DNA of 47,817 nucleotides from Rhodopseudomonas sp. AAP120 (GCF_001295845.1 NZ_LJIC01000002.1:1-47817); one strand, 5' to 3'; positions 6,809 to 16,158 are shown, counted from the stretch's first letter. Notes: a model not told the origin generated them from the sequence alone. Program-made: numbers and translations.

Positions 6809-8932
6809 TTACGCGGTCGCCACCGCGTCGCGCGGCGGGCGCTGGCGCCATTGCCAGGCGACGATCAGCGCGGTGATGAGGAAGCCGACATAGTCGCTGT
6901 ACGGGAACTCGCCGAGCAGACAGATCGCGGCTGCGAAGGCAATCACGCGTTCGAGCAGGCTCATCCGTGTGTACAGGAAGCCGATAGCCACCATGCCGAA
7001 CAACGCGATCGCGATCAGCGCCTTCAGCGTGGCGTACACCACGGCGCCGTAGAAGCCGAGTTCGGCCGCCATCGGATCGCCGGGCTGCAGCATCAGGGCC
7101 GGCGAGTACACGGCGATGAACGGGATGACGTAGCCGGCGAGCGCGATGCGCATCGCCTCCCAACCGATCTTGTCGGGATTCTCGCGGGCGATCGGTGCTG
7201 CGGCCAGCGCCGCCAGCGCCACCGGCGGGGAGAGATCCGCCATGATGCCGTAATAGAACGCGAACATGTGGCTGACGATCAGCGGCACGCCGAGCTTGGC
7301 GAGCGCCGGCGCCGCCAGCGCCGCCGTGATGATGTAGGTCGGGATCGTCGGGATGCCGGTGCCGAGCAGGATCGACAGCAGCATCGTCATGATCAGCGCC
7401 AGGAACAGGCTCTTCTCGCCGAGCCCGATCACCCAGCTGCCGAACACGGTGCCGACGCCGGTCTGCGTCATCATGCCGATGATGGTGCCGACGATGGCGC
7501 AGGCCATGCCGACGGTGAGCGCCGACTTTGCACTGTCGGCCAGCGAGTCGCGGCAGGCCACCAGCGTGGCGCGGCCGCCGCGGGTGAACGCCGTGATCGC
7601 GATCAGCGCCGCGACGATCAGCACGATGCGCATGATATCGAGGCCGTTGCGCGACACCGCGCCGACCACCAGCGCCAGCCCGATCCAGAAGATGTAGCGC
7701 AGCACGGTGTTGGAGAAGCCGTGCACAATGCTGGCGCCGAGGATCAGCGCCACCGTCAGCGCCAGGCCCATCGAGCCGGCATAGAGCGGCGTAAAACCTT
7801 CGAACAGCATGAACACCAGCGCGGCGAGCGGCAGGATCAGGTACCAGCGCTCGACCGCCGCCTTCCAGGCGTTCGGGATCTCGGAGGCCTTCATCCCGAC
7901 CAGACCGTGCTTGCCGGCTTCGAGGTGCACCATCCAGAACGCCGAGGCGAAGTACAGGAACGCCGGGATCACCGCGGCCTTGACGATCACCGAATATTCG
8001 ACGCCGAGCGTCTCGGCCATGATGAACGCCACCGCGCCCATCACCGGCGGCATGATCTGCCCGCCCATCGAGGCGGTGGCCTCGACGCCGGCCGCGAAGG
8101 CGCGGCGATAGCCGAACTTGATCATCAGCGGAATGGTGAACTGACCGACCGTGACGACGTTGGCGACGCCGGAGCCGGAGATCGTGCCCATCATGCCCGA
8201 GGCGAACACCGCGACCTTGGCGGGCCCGCCGCGGCTGCGGCCGAACAGGCCTAGCGACACGTCGGTGAACAGCTGGATCATGCCGGCGCGCTCCAGGAAC
8301 GAGCCGAACAGGATGAACAGGAAGATGTAGGTCGCCGAAACATAGATCGGCACGCCGTAGAAGCCTTCGGTGCCGAATGACAGATGCGTGACGACCTGGT
8401 CGAAATCATAGCCGCGATGATTGAACGGCGCCGGCAGATACTGGCCGAAGAACCAGTACAAGAGACACACGCCGCACATGACCGGCAGCGCCGGTCCCAT
8501 CAACCGCCGCGTGCCCTCGAAGATCAGCACCGCCAGCAGCGTGCCGACCGCGAGGTCGAGATGCGTCGGGTCGCCGTCGCGCTGGATCAGGTCGGCGTAG
8601 AAGATCCATTGATACAGGCCGCACAGGAAGCCGAGCGCGCCGGTGATCCAGGCGATGGCGCGGCCAAAATCAGTACGCGCGGTGAAGTTGCCGATCAGCC
8701 CGAAGGTCAGCAGGATCAGGAAGCCGACATGGACGCCGCGCACGACCTGGCTCGGCAGCACGTTCCAGGCGGCGATCACCAGCTGAAACACAGCGAACGC
8801 GATCGCCACCGCATAGGCCAGATGCCGCCAGCCGCGCGGCCCGAACCCGGGCGGAAAACCGTGCTCGAAATTGTCGAACTCGACTTTCACCGTCTCCGGC
8901 TTGTGGTCGACCGTGGCTTCCGGCTGCAACAT
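6809..8932 (-). CDS. TRAP transporter fused permease subunit (TAXI family)
   Basis: A 707-residue integral membrane protein with about 16-18 hydrophobic segments. It combines the small (DctQ-like) and large (DctM-like) TRAP permeases in one chain, as in the TAXI subfamily. Characteristic segments include FGSFLERAGMIQLFTDVSLG, GVEATASMGGQIMPPVMGA and LGTGIPTIPTYIITAALAAPAL. TRAP importers use an ion gradient, usually Na+, rather than ATP. The N-terminal ~40 residues are cytosolic and acidic. It forms an operon with the binding protein upstream (gap 226 bp, filled by a repeat) and DUF1850 downstream. Substrates of TAXI systems are often C4/C5 dicarboxylates such as glutamate or 2-oxoglutarate, but cannot be read from sequence. 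Confidence 0.93.
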   Translation of the reverse strand: MLQPEATVDHKPETVKVEFDNFEHGFPPGFGPRGWRHLAYAVAIAFAVFQLVIAAWNVLPSQVVRGVHVGFLILLTFGLIGNFTARTDFGRAIAWITGALGFLCGLYQWIFYADLIQRDGDPTHLDLAVGTLLAVLIFEGTRRLMGPALPVMCGVCLLYWFFGQYLPAPFNHRGYDFDQVVTHLSFGTEGFYGVPIYVSATYIFLFILFGSFLERAGMIQLFTDVSLGLFGRSRGGPAKVAVFASGMMGTISGSGVANVVTVGQFTIPLMIKFGYRRAFAAGVEATASMGGQIMPPVMGAVAFIMAETLGVEYSVIVKAAVIPAFLYFASAFWMVHLEAGKHGLVGMKASEIPNAWKAAVERWYLILPLAALVFMLFEGFTPLYAGSMGLALTVALILGASIVHGFSNTVLRYIFWIGLALVVGAVSRNGLDIMRIVLIVAALIAITAFTRGGRATLVACRDSLADSAKSALTVGMACAIVGTIIGMMTQTGVGTVFGSWVIGLGEKSLFLALIMTMLLSILLGTGIPTIPTYIITAALAAPALAKLGVPLIVSHMFAFYYGIMADLSPPVALAALAAAPIARENPDKIGWEAMRIALAGYVIPFIAVYSPALMLQPGDPMAAELGFYGAVVYATLKALIAIALFGMVAIGFLYTRMSLLERVIAFAAAICLLGEFPYSDYVGFLITALIVAWQWRQRPPRDAVATA

Positions 8933-8981
8933 TCTTGTTACCTTATCGAAATGGGTCGATCGACTTCAATTCCGCCTCGAG

Positions 8982-9119
8982 CGTGCCCCGGATGCTGCGC
9001 AACGCGCCGCGAAGCGGCGTGGTGCGCTGCTGATCCGGGGCCCGGTTATTCGCGGTGGCGCTCAACCGGGGTCCCGGGTCTGCGGAGCAGCACTACGTGC
9101 TGCACCGCGCCCGGGACAC
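8982..9119. repeat. Composite GC-rich palindromic repeat (CCCGGG family)
   Basis: Two hairpins: GCCCCGGATGCTGCGC paired with GCGCTGCTGATCCGGGGC, then GGTCCCGGGTCTGCGG paired with CCGCGCCCGGGAC. It sits between the TAXI binding protein and its permease, so it lies inside the presumed transcript and could set the ratio of binding protein to permease by partial termination or mRNA stabilisation (inference). Confidence 0.8.
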
Positions 9120-9158
9120 AGAGCAATTCGAGCTGCAAGGCAGCGCGAAGTCAGCAGC

Positions 9159-10103
9159 TTACTTGAGTACGCCCTTTTCCTTGAAGTACTTGATGGCGCC
9201 CGGGTGCAGCGGGACCGGGCTGCCGGTGGCGGCGGTTTCCAGCTTGATCTCGCGGCCGGCGGCGTGGGAGCTCGCCAGCTCGGGCAGGTTCTCGTAGATC
9301 AGCTTGGTCATCTGATAAGCGAGATCGTCCGACACCGCCGTCGAGGTCACCAGATAGTTGACCACCGCGGCGGTCGGGACATCCTGCTCCTGGCCCGTGT
9401 AGGTCTTGGCCGGGATCGTCGTCGCGATGAACGGCGGGCCGATCTTGTCGACGGTCTCCTTCGGCACCGCCACGACGGTGATGGCCGAGGAGTTCGACAG
9501 ATCCTTCAGCGACGCGACGCCGAGGCCGGCGGACTGCAGCGTGGCGGCGAGCTGGCGGTTCTTCATCAGGTCGACCGACTCGGCGAACGGCAGGTACTCG
9601 ACCTTGCCGAGATCCTTGTAGTCCATCCCGGCGGCCTTCAGGATCGCGCGCGAGTTCAGCTCGGTGCCGGATTTCGGCGCGCCGACCGACAGGCTTTTGC
9701 CCTTCAAGTCCGCCAGCGTCTTGATACCGGATTCGGAGGTCGCGACGATCTGGATGTAGTTCGGATAGATCGCGCCGATCACCCGCAGCTTGTCGAGCTT
9801 GGCCTTGAAGCCGGCTTCGGTGTCGCCCTCCCAGGCGGCCTTCAGCGAGTCGCCGAGCGTGAAGGCGATCTCGCCGCGGCCCTGCTGCAGCAGGTTGAGA
9901 TTCTCGACCGACGCCTTGGTGGCCTGCACCTGGGCTTTGACGTTCGGAATCTTCTCGCCGTAGATCTTCGAGATCGCGACGCCGAGCGGGTAATACACGC
10001 CCGAGGTACCGCCGGTCAGCACGTTGATGAACTGCTGCGCGTGCGCCTGCGGAGCTACAACCACCGCCGCGGCCGCCGCCAGGGCGAACAATCTGGCCTT
10101 CAT
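9159..10103 (-). CDS. TAXI-family TRAP transporter solute-binding protein
   Basis: A 314-residue periplasmic binding protein. The signal peptide is residues 1-22 (MKARLFALAAAAAVVVAPQAHA|Q). The TAXI hallmark TGGTSGVYYPLGVAISKI begins about residue 30, and the family segment LKGKSLSVGAPKSGTELNSR lies in the middle. The length is normal for the family. It captures the solute and delivers it to the fused permease encoded downstream. It is the first gene of the TRAP operon and the most likely to be strongly transcribed. The AAATTC-rich stretch before it may hold the promoter but no clear -35/-10 pair was assigned. Confidence 0.93.
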   Translation of the reverse strand: MKARLFALAAAAAVVVAPQAHAQQFINVLTGGTSGVYYPLGVAISKIYGEKIPNVKAQVQATKASVENLNLLQQGRGEIAFTLGDSLKAAWEGDTEAGFKAKLDKLRVIGAIYPNYIQIVATSESGIKTLADLKGKSLSVGAPKSGTELNSRAILKAAGMDYKDLGKVEYLPFAESVDLMKNRQLAATLQSAGLGVASLKDLSNSSAITVVAVPKETVDKIGPPFIATTIPAKTYTGQEQDVPTAAVVNYLVTSTAVSDDLAYQMTKLIYENLPELASSHAAGREIKLETAATGSPVPLHPGAIKYFKEKGVLK

Positions 10104-10258
10104 GAACGAATTTCTCCCCTGAGTTGCTTAGTTGCGAAACTGAACGCGCAAAACGTCGCGGTCAACCCGTCAAATCGGCAATAACATGGTGGAGGCGGGA
10201 ACCAGGTTGCGGACTCGAAGGTTGCTGGCGTACCTTTTTGTCGCACCCTGGGGGCCGC

Positions 10259-11545
10259 GTGTCTGCAGATCACAAGCCTGACCTGAACAGGTCGCTCGAT
10301 GCCCTCAACTTCTTTCTCGCGGATGTTCGCGACGGCCTCGGGCCCTACTTGGCGATTTATCTGCTGGCGGTGCAGAACTGGAACGAGGCCTCGATCGGCC
10401 TGGTGATGTCGATCGCCGCCGCTGCCGGCATCCTGGCGCAGACACCGGCCGGCGCGCTGATCGACCGCTCGACCGCCAAGCGCGGCCTGATGGTCGCTGC
10501 GGCCGTGGTTGTGACGATCTCGTCGATCACGCTGCCGCTGCTGCACAGCTTCGAACTGGTTGCCGCCACCCAGGCGCTGGCCGGCGCCGCGGGCGCGATC
10601 TTCGCGCCCGCCGTCGCGGCCGTGACGCTCGGGGTTGTCGGCCCCCGCGCTTTCGCGCGGCGCACCGGCCGCAACGAGGCCTTCAACCACGCCGGCAACG
10701 CCACTGCCGCCCTGCTCGCCGGCGCATCCGCTTACTTCTTCGGGCCGATCGTGGTGTTCTGGCTGATGTCGGCGATGGCGGTCGCGAGTATCTTCGCGAC
10801 GCTGTCGATCCCCGCCGCGGCGATCGACGATCACGTCGCGCGCGGGCTCGACAGCGCCGAAGCCGCGGGGGCCGACACGCCGGCGGCCGCTCACCACGAT
10901 CAGCCGTCGGGCTTCAAGGTGCTGCTGACCTGCCGGCCGCTGCTGATCTTCGCCGGCGCCACCGTGCTGTTTCACTTCGCCAACGCCGCGATGCTGCCGC
11001 TGGTCGGGCAGAAGCTGGCGCTGGTGAACAAGAATCTCGGCACTTCGCTGATGTCGCTGTGCATCGTCGCCGCGCAGGTGGTGATGGTGCCGGTGGCGAT
11101 GCTGGTGGGACACAAGGCCGACGTCTGGGGCCGCAAGCCGATCTTCGCGGTGGCGCTCGCCGTGCTGGCGCTGCGCGGCGCGCTGTATCCCTTGTCCGAC
11201 AATCCCTACTGGCTGGTCGGCGTGCAACTGCTCGACGGCGTCGGCGCCGGCATCTTCGGTGCGCTGTTTCCGCTGGTGGTGGCCGACCTCACCCACGGCA
11301 CCGGCCACTTCAACGTCAGCCAGGGCGCGATCGCGACCGCTGCGGGCCTCGGCGGCGCGCTGTCCACCGCAGTCGCCGGCGTGATCGTGGTGTCGGCCGG
11401 CTACAGCGTGGCCTTTCTGACTCTGGCCGCGATCGCGGCTTTCGGATTGGCGCTGTTCGTGCTGCTGATGCCGGAGACGCGCCCGGAAAGTGCGTCTCCG
11501 CCGCCGTCGTCGCCGCTGCCAGCGCCGGCTGCCCCTGCCGGATAA
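10259..11545 (+). CDS. MFS transporter
   Basis: A 428-residue major facilitator with 12 predicted membrane segments. The loop 2-3 signature is present as GALIDRSTAKRGLM (usual GxLaDrxGrk). Other features are a central cytosolic loop rich in Ala/His (about residues 200-220) and a second-half motif VGHKADVWGRKP. The frame is open back to 10124, but upstream residues are not membrane-protein-like, so the GTG at 10259 (V-SADHKPDLNRSLDALNFF) is preferred. Its divergence from the TRAP operon gives a shared 155-bp promoter region. Proteins beginning SLDALNFFLADVRDGLGPYL are a recognisable MFS subgroup of unknown substrate. Confidence 0.85.
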   Translation: MSADHKPDLNRSLDALNFFLADVRDGLGPYLAIYLLAVQNWNEASIGLVMSIAAAAGILAQTPAGALIDRSTAKRGLMVAAAVVVTISSITLPLLHSFELVAATQALAGAAGAIFAPAVAAVTLGVVGPRAFARRTGRNEAFNHAGNATAALLAGASAYFFGPIVVFWLMSAMAVASIFATLSIPAAAIDDHVARGLDSAEAAGADTPAAAHHDQPSGFKVLLTCRPLLIFAGATVLFHFANAAMLPLVGQKLALVNKNLGTSLMSLCIVAAQVVMVPVAMLVGHKADVWGRKPIFAVALAVLALRGALYPLSDNPYWLVGVQLLDGVGAGIFGALFPLVVADLTHGTGHFNVSQGAIATAAGLGGALSTAVAGVIVVSAGYSVAFLTLAAIAAFGLALFVLLMPETRPESASPPPSSPLPAPAAPAG

Positions 11546-11565
11546 ATCGCACAGGGCAGCGATGG

Positions 11566-11922
11566 TCAGGGCGCCGTCAGTTGCGCCAGCACGGCGATCA
11601 GGCGCCGTGCGGTGGTCGGCTTGCCGGCATTCGGCACGCCGGCCAGCACGGCACCGCCGACTTTCTCCGGCTCGTCATAAGCACTCGCCACGGCGAACGG
11701 CACGCCGAGCGCTTTCAAGTTCTCGGCCACGGGGGTGACCAGCTCCCTGCCGAGATTGACATCCAGCAACGCGACCTGCGGGCGTTCGGCCTGCAGCAGC
11801 CGCAACGCGTCCTTCACGTTCGGGGCCGGGCCGATGACTCGCCAGCCGAGTTCTTCAAGCATGTGCGCGAGATCCATCGCGATCAGAAACTCGTCTTCGA
11901 CGATCAGAACCGTCTTCTGCAC
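11566..11922 (-). CDS. Single-domain response regulator
   Basis: A 118-residue CheY-like receiver with no output domain. The acidic pair D10-E11 (VEDE), the phosphoacceptor D54 (ALLDVNLGR) and the switch Ser in VASAYDEPE are visible. Stand-alone receivers of this type partner HWE/HisKA_2 kinases in alphaproteobacteria, for example in general stress or light signalling. The gene lies 20 bp downstream of the HWE kinase, in the same orientation, so they very likely form a pair. Whether the receiver passes phosphate on, or only inhibits the kinase, cannot be told. Confidence 0.88.
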   Translation of the reverse strand: MQKTVLIVEDEFLIAMDLAHMLEELGWRVIGPAPNVKDALRLLQAERPQVALLDVNLGRELVTPVAENLKALGVPFAVASAYDEPEKVGGAVLAGVPNAGKPTTARRLIAVLAQLTAP

Positions 11923-11942
11923 GATGGACTTTCGGCTCGGGG

Positions 11943-12878
11943 TTAAGCGCTCCGCAGCGGGATGGCGATCCTGGCCGTCAGGCCATCGGCGCCGAAGTCC
12001 TGATCGACGCGGCCGCCAAGATTGTAGCTGATGGTCGAGCGAATGAGCTGGGTCCCGAAGCCGGTCCGGGTCGGCGGCGTCGCCGCGGGGCCGCCGCTTT
12101 CGACCCAGTCGAACCGGACCTCGTTGTCGGCCTCATCGACCTGCCAGCCCACGCGAACCCGCCCCTCCGGCACCGACAAGGATCCGTACTTCACGGCATT
12201 GGTCGCGAGCTCATGAAATACCAGGCTGAGCGACACCAGCGTGCGCGGCTCCAGCTCCACGGGCGGACCGGGCTCGATCGTGATCGGATCCCGATCGGTC
12301 CGGTACGGCGCCAAAATGCGCTCGAACAAAGTGAGGAGGCCGGCCTCGTTCTGCGCGGCGAAAGCGAGATTCTCGGCCTCGACCAGAGCGCCGAAACGGC
12401 CGAGAAAATCGTCGCGATACTCCGTCGCGGAGCGGCCCTCGGTCCTGGTCTGGTGAGCCATCGACTGCGCGATACCCAGCAGGTTCTTCATCCGGTGGCG
12501 CAGCTCGCCGAGCAGCATGTCCTTGGCGACATCGCGCCGACTGCGCTCGGTATCGTCCACGATCGACAGCAGCATCGAGTGGCTGGCATTGTCGGGATGG
12601 GACAGCGTCCGGGCGGTCAGCAGCATGGTCCTGCGGCCGATCCCCGGAAACTCGTGCTCGACCTTGTAATTGAGAATGCTTTCGGCTTTGGGCAGCACGT
12701 CCAGCAGCAGTCGGCGCAGCTCCGGGATATCCCACTGCCCGTCACCGAGCTCATACAAGGGACGCCCGATCGTCTCGTCCCGATCGACCTTGAAGGTCTC
12801 GAGAAAGGCGCGGCTGGCATTCAGCACGTGGAGACCCGCGTCCAGCACCAGCATCGGATTGGACACCGTGTCCACCAC
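11943..12878 (-). CDS. PAS-HWE sensor histidine kinase, N terminus interrupted by amber codon
   Basis: A 311-residue open frame from an internal GTG. Residues 1-110 are a PAS domain (MLVLDAGLHVLNASRAFLETF). The HWE kinase core follows: phosphoacceptor H128 in ELRHRMKNLLG, N227 in HELATNAVKYGSLS, the W258-x-E260 motif (DWVES) and the G-box GFGTQLI. No membrane segment is present, so it is cytosolic. The frame continues upstream through TAG at 12888-12890 to MRMDDLYRMLRTTHV, which starts at ATG 12935 preceded by GAGGA at 12946-12950. That upstream part looks like the true N terminus, so the gene appears interrupted by one nonsense codon. The remaining frame may still be made from the internal GTG, which lacks a good ribosome site. 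Confidence 0.8.
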   Translation of the reverse strand: MVDTVSNPMLVLDAGLHVLNASRAFLETFKVDRDETIGRPLYELGDGQWDIPELRRLLLDVLPKAESILNYKVEHEFPGIGRRTMLLTARTLSHPDNASHSMLLSIVDDTERSRRDVAKDMLLGELRHRMKNLLGIAQSMAHQTRTEGRSATEYRDDFLGRFGALVEAENLAFAAQNEAGLLTLFERILAPYRTDRDPITIEPGPPVELEPRTLVSLSLVFHELATNAVKYGSLSVPEGRVRVGWQVDEADNEVRFDWVESGGPAATPPTRTGFGTQLIRSTISYNLGGRVDQDFGADGLTARIAIPLRSA

Positions 12879-13133
12879 GCCCTGCGCCTAAACGTGGGTG
12901 GTCCGCAACATGCGGTAAAGGTCATCCATACGCATCGACACCTGATCCTCGCGAGCGGGAGGCTAGAGAAAAGCGGCGCAGCGCGCAATCGCAGGTAGCT
13001 GTTTTTGCACGGAACCCGGCATAGGCGCCAGCGTCGGCTGTCGCGGCGGATTCACATCGCTTGTGGTAGTTTGCCTGACAGTGATAACGCGATGCGATCC
13101 GCATCGATCGAAACCTGCACGCTGAGCGTCCCA

Positions 13134-14753
13134 ATGCCCCGTCTTCCTTCTTCGTCCAACCTGACCTTCGACCGGCGTGAACTGCTGCGCGGAGCGCTCG
13201 GTGCGGGGCTTGGTGCAGGTCTCGGTGCCCTGCCGGCCGGCGCCGCCGAACCCGGCGCGGTGTCGTTCAAATCCAATCCATTCACGCTCGGCGTCGCCTC
13301 CGGCGATCCGGCGGCGGACGGCTTCGTACTGTGGACGCGGCTCGCGCCGGAGCCGCTGAAAGCCCGCGGCGGCATGTCGGCGCAGCCGGTCGAGGTCACG
13401 ATCGAGATCGCCGAAGATCCGGAGATGGCCAAAATCGTCCGCACCACCACCGAAACCGCCCGGCTCGAGCTCGCGCACTCGGTTCATGCCGAGATCGAGG
13501 GCCTCGCGCCGGGCCGCGACTATTTTTATCGCTTCCGCGCCGGCGACGCAGAAAGCCCGATCGGACGCGCCCGGACGCTGCCGGCTCCCGGCGATGCGCT
13601 TGCCCAGATCCGCTTCGCCGCCGCCGGCTGCCAGCGCTGGGAGGACGGCTACTACACCGCCTGGCGGGCGATCGCCGACGACAAGCTCGACTTCGTTTTC
13701 CACTACGGCGACTACATCTACGAATACGGCCATACCGATGTGGTCGGCTACGACAAGCGGCCGGCGCCCCGCACCATGCCGGCGGACTTTCCGGCCTGCT
13801 ACACGCTGACCGACTATCGCCGCCGCTACGCGCTGTACAAGACCGACGCCGACCTGCAGGCCGCACACGCCTCCTGTCCGTTCCTGCCGAGCTTCGACGA
13901 CCACGAGGTCGCCAACAACTGGGCGGCCGACGGTGCCCCCGGCCACACGCCGGCCGAGGCTTTCCTGTTTCGCCGCGCGATGGCGCTGCAGGCCTGGTAC
14001 GAGCACATGCCGGTGCGCCGCGCGCAGATTCCGCACGGGCCCGACGTGAGAGCCTATCGCGGTTTCCGCTACGGAGCGCTGCTCGACGTCGCGGTGCTGG
14101 ATACCCGGCAGTATCGCTCGCGCCAGCCCTGCGGCGACGGCTTCCTGGCCGGCTGCACCGAGGCCGATATCGAAAGCCGCACGATGCTGGGCGCCGCGCA
14201 GGAGCAGTGGCTCGCCGCGCGGCTGGCGCAGGCGCCGGCGACCTGGCAGGTGCTGGCCCAGCAGGTGCTGTTCGCGCAATTCGACTGGCGCGGCTTTCCG
14301 TTCGTCAAGGAAACCGCGGCACCGATCATCGACGTCGATACCTGGAACGGCGCCACTGCCGGGCGCGAACGCGTCACCGCGATGCTGCAGGCCGCCAAGA
14401 TCGCCAACCCGGTGGTGCTGACCGGCGACCTGCACCGAGCGCTCGCGCTGGAGCTGCGCCGCGACTGGCGCGACCCGGCCTCGCCCTGCATCGGCGTTGA
14501 GTTCCTGTCGACCTCGATCTCCTCGGTCGGCGACGGCCCGGCGACCGATGCGGACCGCGCCACCATGCTGCGCAACAATCCGCATCTGAAATTCTTCAGC
14601 GACAAGCGAGGCTACACCCGACACGTCGTCACGCCGAAGCAATGGCAGGCCGATTTCCGCGCCGTCGACAGCACCGCGACGCCCGGCCAGCCGGTTCGCA
14701 CCGTCCAGACGATGCTGGTGGAGGCCGGCAGGCCGGGACTGATCAGCCAATAG
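13134..14753 (+). CDS. phoD: Tat-exported PhoD-type alkaline phosphatase
   Basis: A 539-residue PhoD family metallophosphoesterase, exported folded to the periplasm. The twin-arginine signal is at residues 13-35 (DRRELLRG followed by a Gly/Ala-rich core, ending AGAAEP). The N-terminal PhoD domain follows (NPFTLGVASGDPAADGFVLWTRLAPEPL is its opening). Core motifs are AAAGCQRWEDGYYTAW, FVFHYGDYIYE, LPSFDDHEVANN, and VLTGDLHRALA near the C terminus, which bind Ca/Fe in the family. ATG 13134 was chosen because it gives a normal short Tat n-region; ATG 13092 is possible. It releases phosphate from phosphodiesters and monoesters. Pho control is expected but no clear Pho box was found. Confidence 0.92.
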   Translation: MPRLPSSSNLTFDRRELLRGALGAGLGAGLGALPAGAAEPGAVSFKSNPFTLGVASGDPAADGFVLWTRLAPEPLKARGGMSAQPVEVTIEIAEDPEMAKIVRTTTETARLELAHSVHAEIEGLAPGRDYFYRFRAGDAESPIGRARTLPAPGDALAQIRFAAAGCQRWEDGYYTAWRAIADDKLDFVFHYGDYIYEYGHTDVVGYDKRPAPRTMPADFPACYTLTDYRRRYALYKTDADLQAAHASCPFLPSFDDHEVANNWAADGAPGHTPAEAFLFRRAMALQAWYEHMPVRRAQIPHGPDVRAYRGFRYGALLDVAVLDTRQYRSRQPCGDGFLAGCTEADIESRTMLGAAQEQWLAARLAQAPATWQVLAQQVLFAQFDWRGFPFVKETAAPIIDVDTWNGATAGRERVTAMLQAAKIANPVVLTGDLHRALALELRRDWRDPASPCIGVEFLSTSISSVGDGPATDADRATMLRNNPHLKFFSDKRGYTRHVVTPKQWQADFRAVDSTATPGQPVRTVQTMLVEAGRPGLISQ

Positions 14754-14859
14754 GCGCACCTGCTCCCGCGTGGCGAGCAGACTGGTCACGCCGCAAGCGA
14801 CCGCGTAGTCTGCTCCCGCACCGGCCCGTCAGAGGCCGATCGACCGGGAGAACGCTCAT

Positions 14860-15878
14860 ATGTCGTCTTCGACTCGCCCGCCATTCCGACCGAGCCGCCG
14901 CAGCCTGCTGCGCGGCGCCGCAGCGCTCGGCGCGCTGCCGCTGCTGCCGGGCATCGCCCGCGCCGACACGCGCGCTGATACTTGGCCGAGCCGGCCGGTG
15001 AAATTCGTCGTGCCGTTCGCGGCCGGCGGCACCACCGACATTCTGGCGCGGCTGGTGGCGCAGAAGATGTCGGAGGAGTACGGCCAGCAGTTCGTCGTCG
15101 AGAACAAGGCCGGCGCCGGCGGCAACATCGCGGCCGAGTTCGTCGCCAAGGCAGAGCCGGACGGCTACACCTTCATCGTCGGAACGCCGGGCACCCACGC
15201 GATCAATCAGTTCGTGTTCAAGACGCTGGCCTACGACCAGGTCAAGGACATCGCCCCGGTGATCATCATCGCCAAGGTGCCCAACCTGTTTTCGGTGACC
15301 AATGCGCTGCCGGTGAAGAGCGTCGCCGAACTGATCGCCTATGCGAAGTGAAGCCGGGCGAATTGTTCTACGGCACGCCGGGGCTCGGCTCGACCGCGCA
15401 TGTCTCGACCGAATTGTTCAAGTCGATGGCCGACGTGCAGATGACGCACGTGCCCTACAAGGGCTCGGCGCCGATGCTGACAGACCTGATGGCCGGCCGC
15501 GTGCATCTGACCATCGACAATCTGCCGGCATCGCAGCCGCATGCCGATGCCGGCTCGATCCGGGCGATCGCGGTGTCGACCGCGACGCGCTGGCCGCTGC
15601 TACCCGACCTGCCGACCATCGCCGAGGCCGGCGTGCCGGGCTACGACGCCGCGGCGTGGTTCACGATCGGCGCCCCGGCCAAGACCTCGCCGGAGATCAT
15701 CGCCAAGCTCAATGCCAGCGTCGAGAAGTTCATCAAGACCGAAGACGGCACCGCGCGGCTGCGCAAGCTCGGCGCCGACCCGGTCGGTGGTTCGCCCGAC
15801 GACATGCAGCGCTACGTGCAGGCCGAGATCGACAAATGGGGCAAGGTCGCGAAGTTCGCCAAGATCGAGCCGCAATAG
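14860..15878 (+). pseudogene. Bug/TctC-type tricarboxylate transporter binding protein, frameshifted
   Basis: A Bug-family (TctC) periplasmic binding protein split by one frameshift. The first part, 14860-15351, has a Tat-like signal (RRSLLRGAAALGALPLLPG), the opening WPSRPVKFVVPFAAGGTTD, and ends LIAYAK-stop. The second part continues in another frame from about 15347 (VKPGELFYGTPGLGS) to the normal family end at 15878. Restoring one base in AAGTGAAG (to AAGGTGAAG) joins them into a protein of about 338 residues, a typical length. No tctA/tctB permease genes adjoin, which is common for orphan Bug proteins. It is a true pseudogene or a sequencing error; the sequence cannot tell which. Confidence 0.85.
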
Positions 15879-15910
15879 GCCGGCCTGAGCGCACGGCCTT
15901 ACCGCCACCG

Positions 15911-15942
15911 GCGTTTGCGGCGACTTCGGTCGTCGCAAACGC
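15911..15942. terminator. Strong hairpin after the Bug gene
   Basis: Arms GCGTTTGCGGCGAC and GTCGTCGCAAACGC with a TTCG loop; 13 of 14 positions pair, and the loop is an extra-stable tetraloop type. Only a weak T-rich tail follows (GCTTTCG), so it may be an intrinsic terminator of low U content or a site of mRNA 3'-end protection. Confidence 0.55.
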
Positions 15943-16036
15943 GCGTGCTTTCGTGAGCAAGACCGCACAGGCGGATTTGCGCCTGCTGCGCGCCGATTTT
16001 TCGCATCCTCCGCGATAACAACATGTTCCCGATCGC

Positions 16037-16052
16037 TGCGATTTAAATCGCA
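16037..16052. promoter_or_regulatory. 16-bp perfect palindrome upstream of the EAL gene
   Basis: TGCGATTTAAATCGCA is a perfect palindrome in an AT-richer island 107 bp upstream of the EAL protein start. A second short palindrome, GAACGCGTTC, lies at 16111-16120. They look like operators for an unidentified dimeric regulator. I do not recognise the half-site. Confidence 0.45.
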
Positions 16053-16158
16053 TTCGCCGGTTTAACCCTACCCGGGACTTCATGTGGGTCGCTGAACAAT
16101 TCCACAATTCGAACGCGTTCCAACCCGTAAAACTGATCCGGTAACGGGGGAAGCTACG

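Noticed and set aside
11059-11946. Long open frames opposite or inside known genes (for example over the MFS, PrpE, bioF and hisD genes)
   Set aside because: GC-rich codon bias produces long shadow frames; they lack family motifs and ribosome sites, and the real gene in each case is recognised.
13005-13133. A PhoD start at 13005 or a Pho box before it
   Set aside because: The first 43 residues are not part of a Tat signal and no paired CTGTCAT-like half-sites were found; ATG 13134 is preferred.
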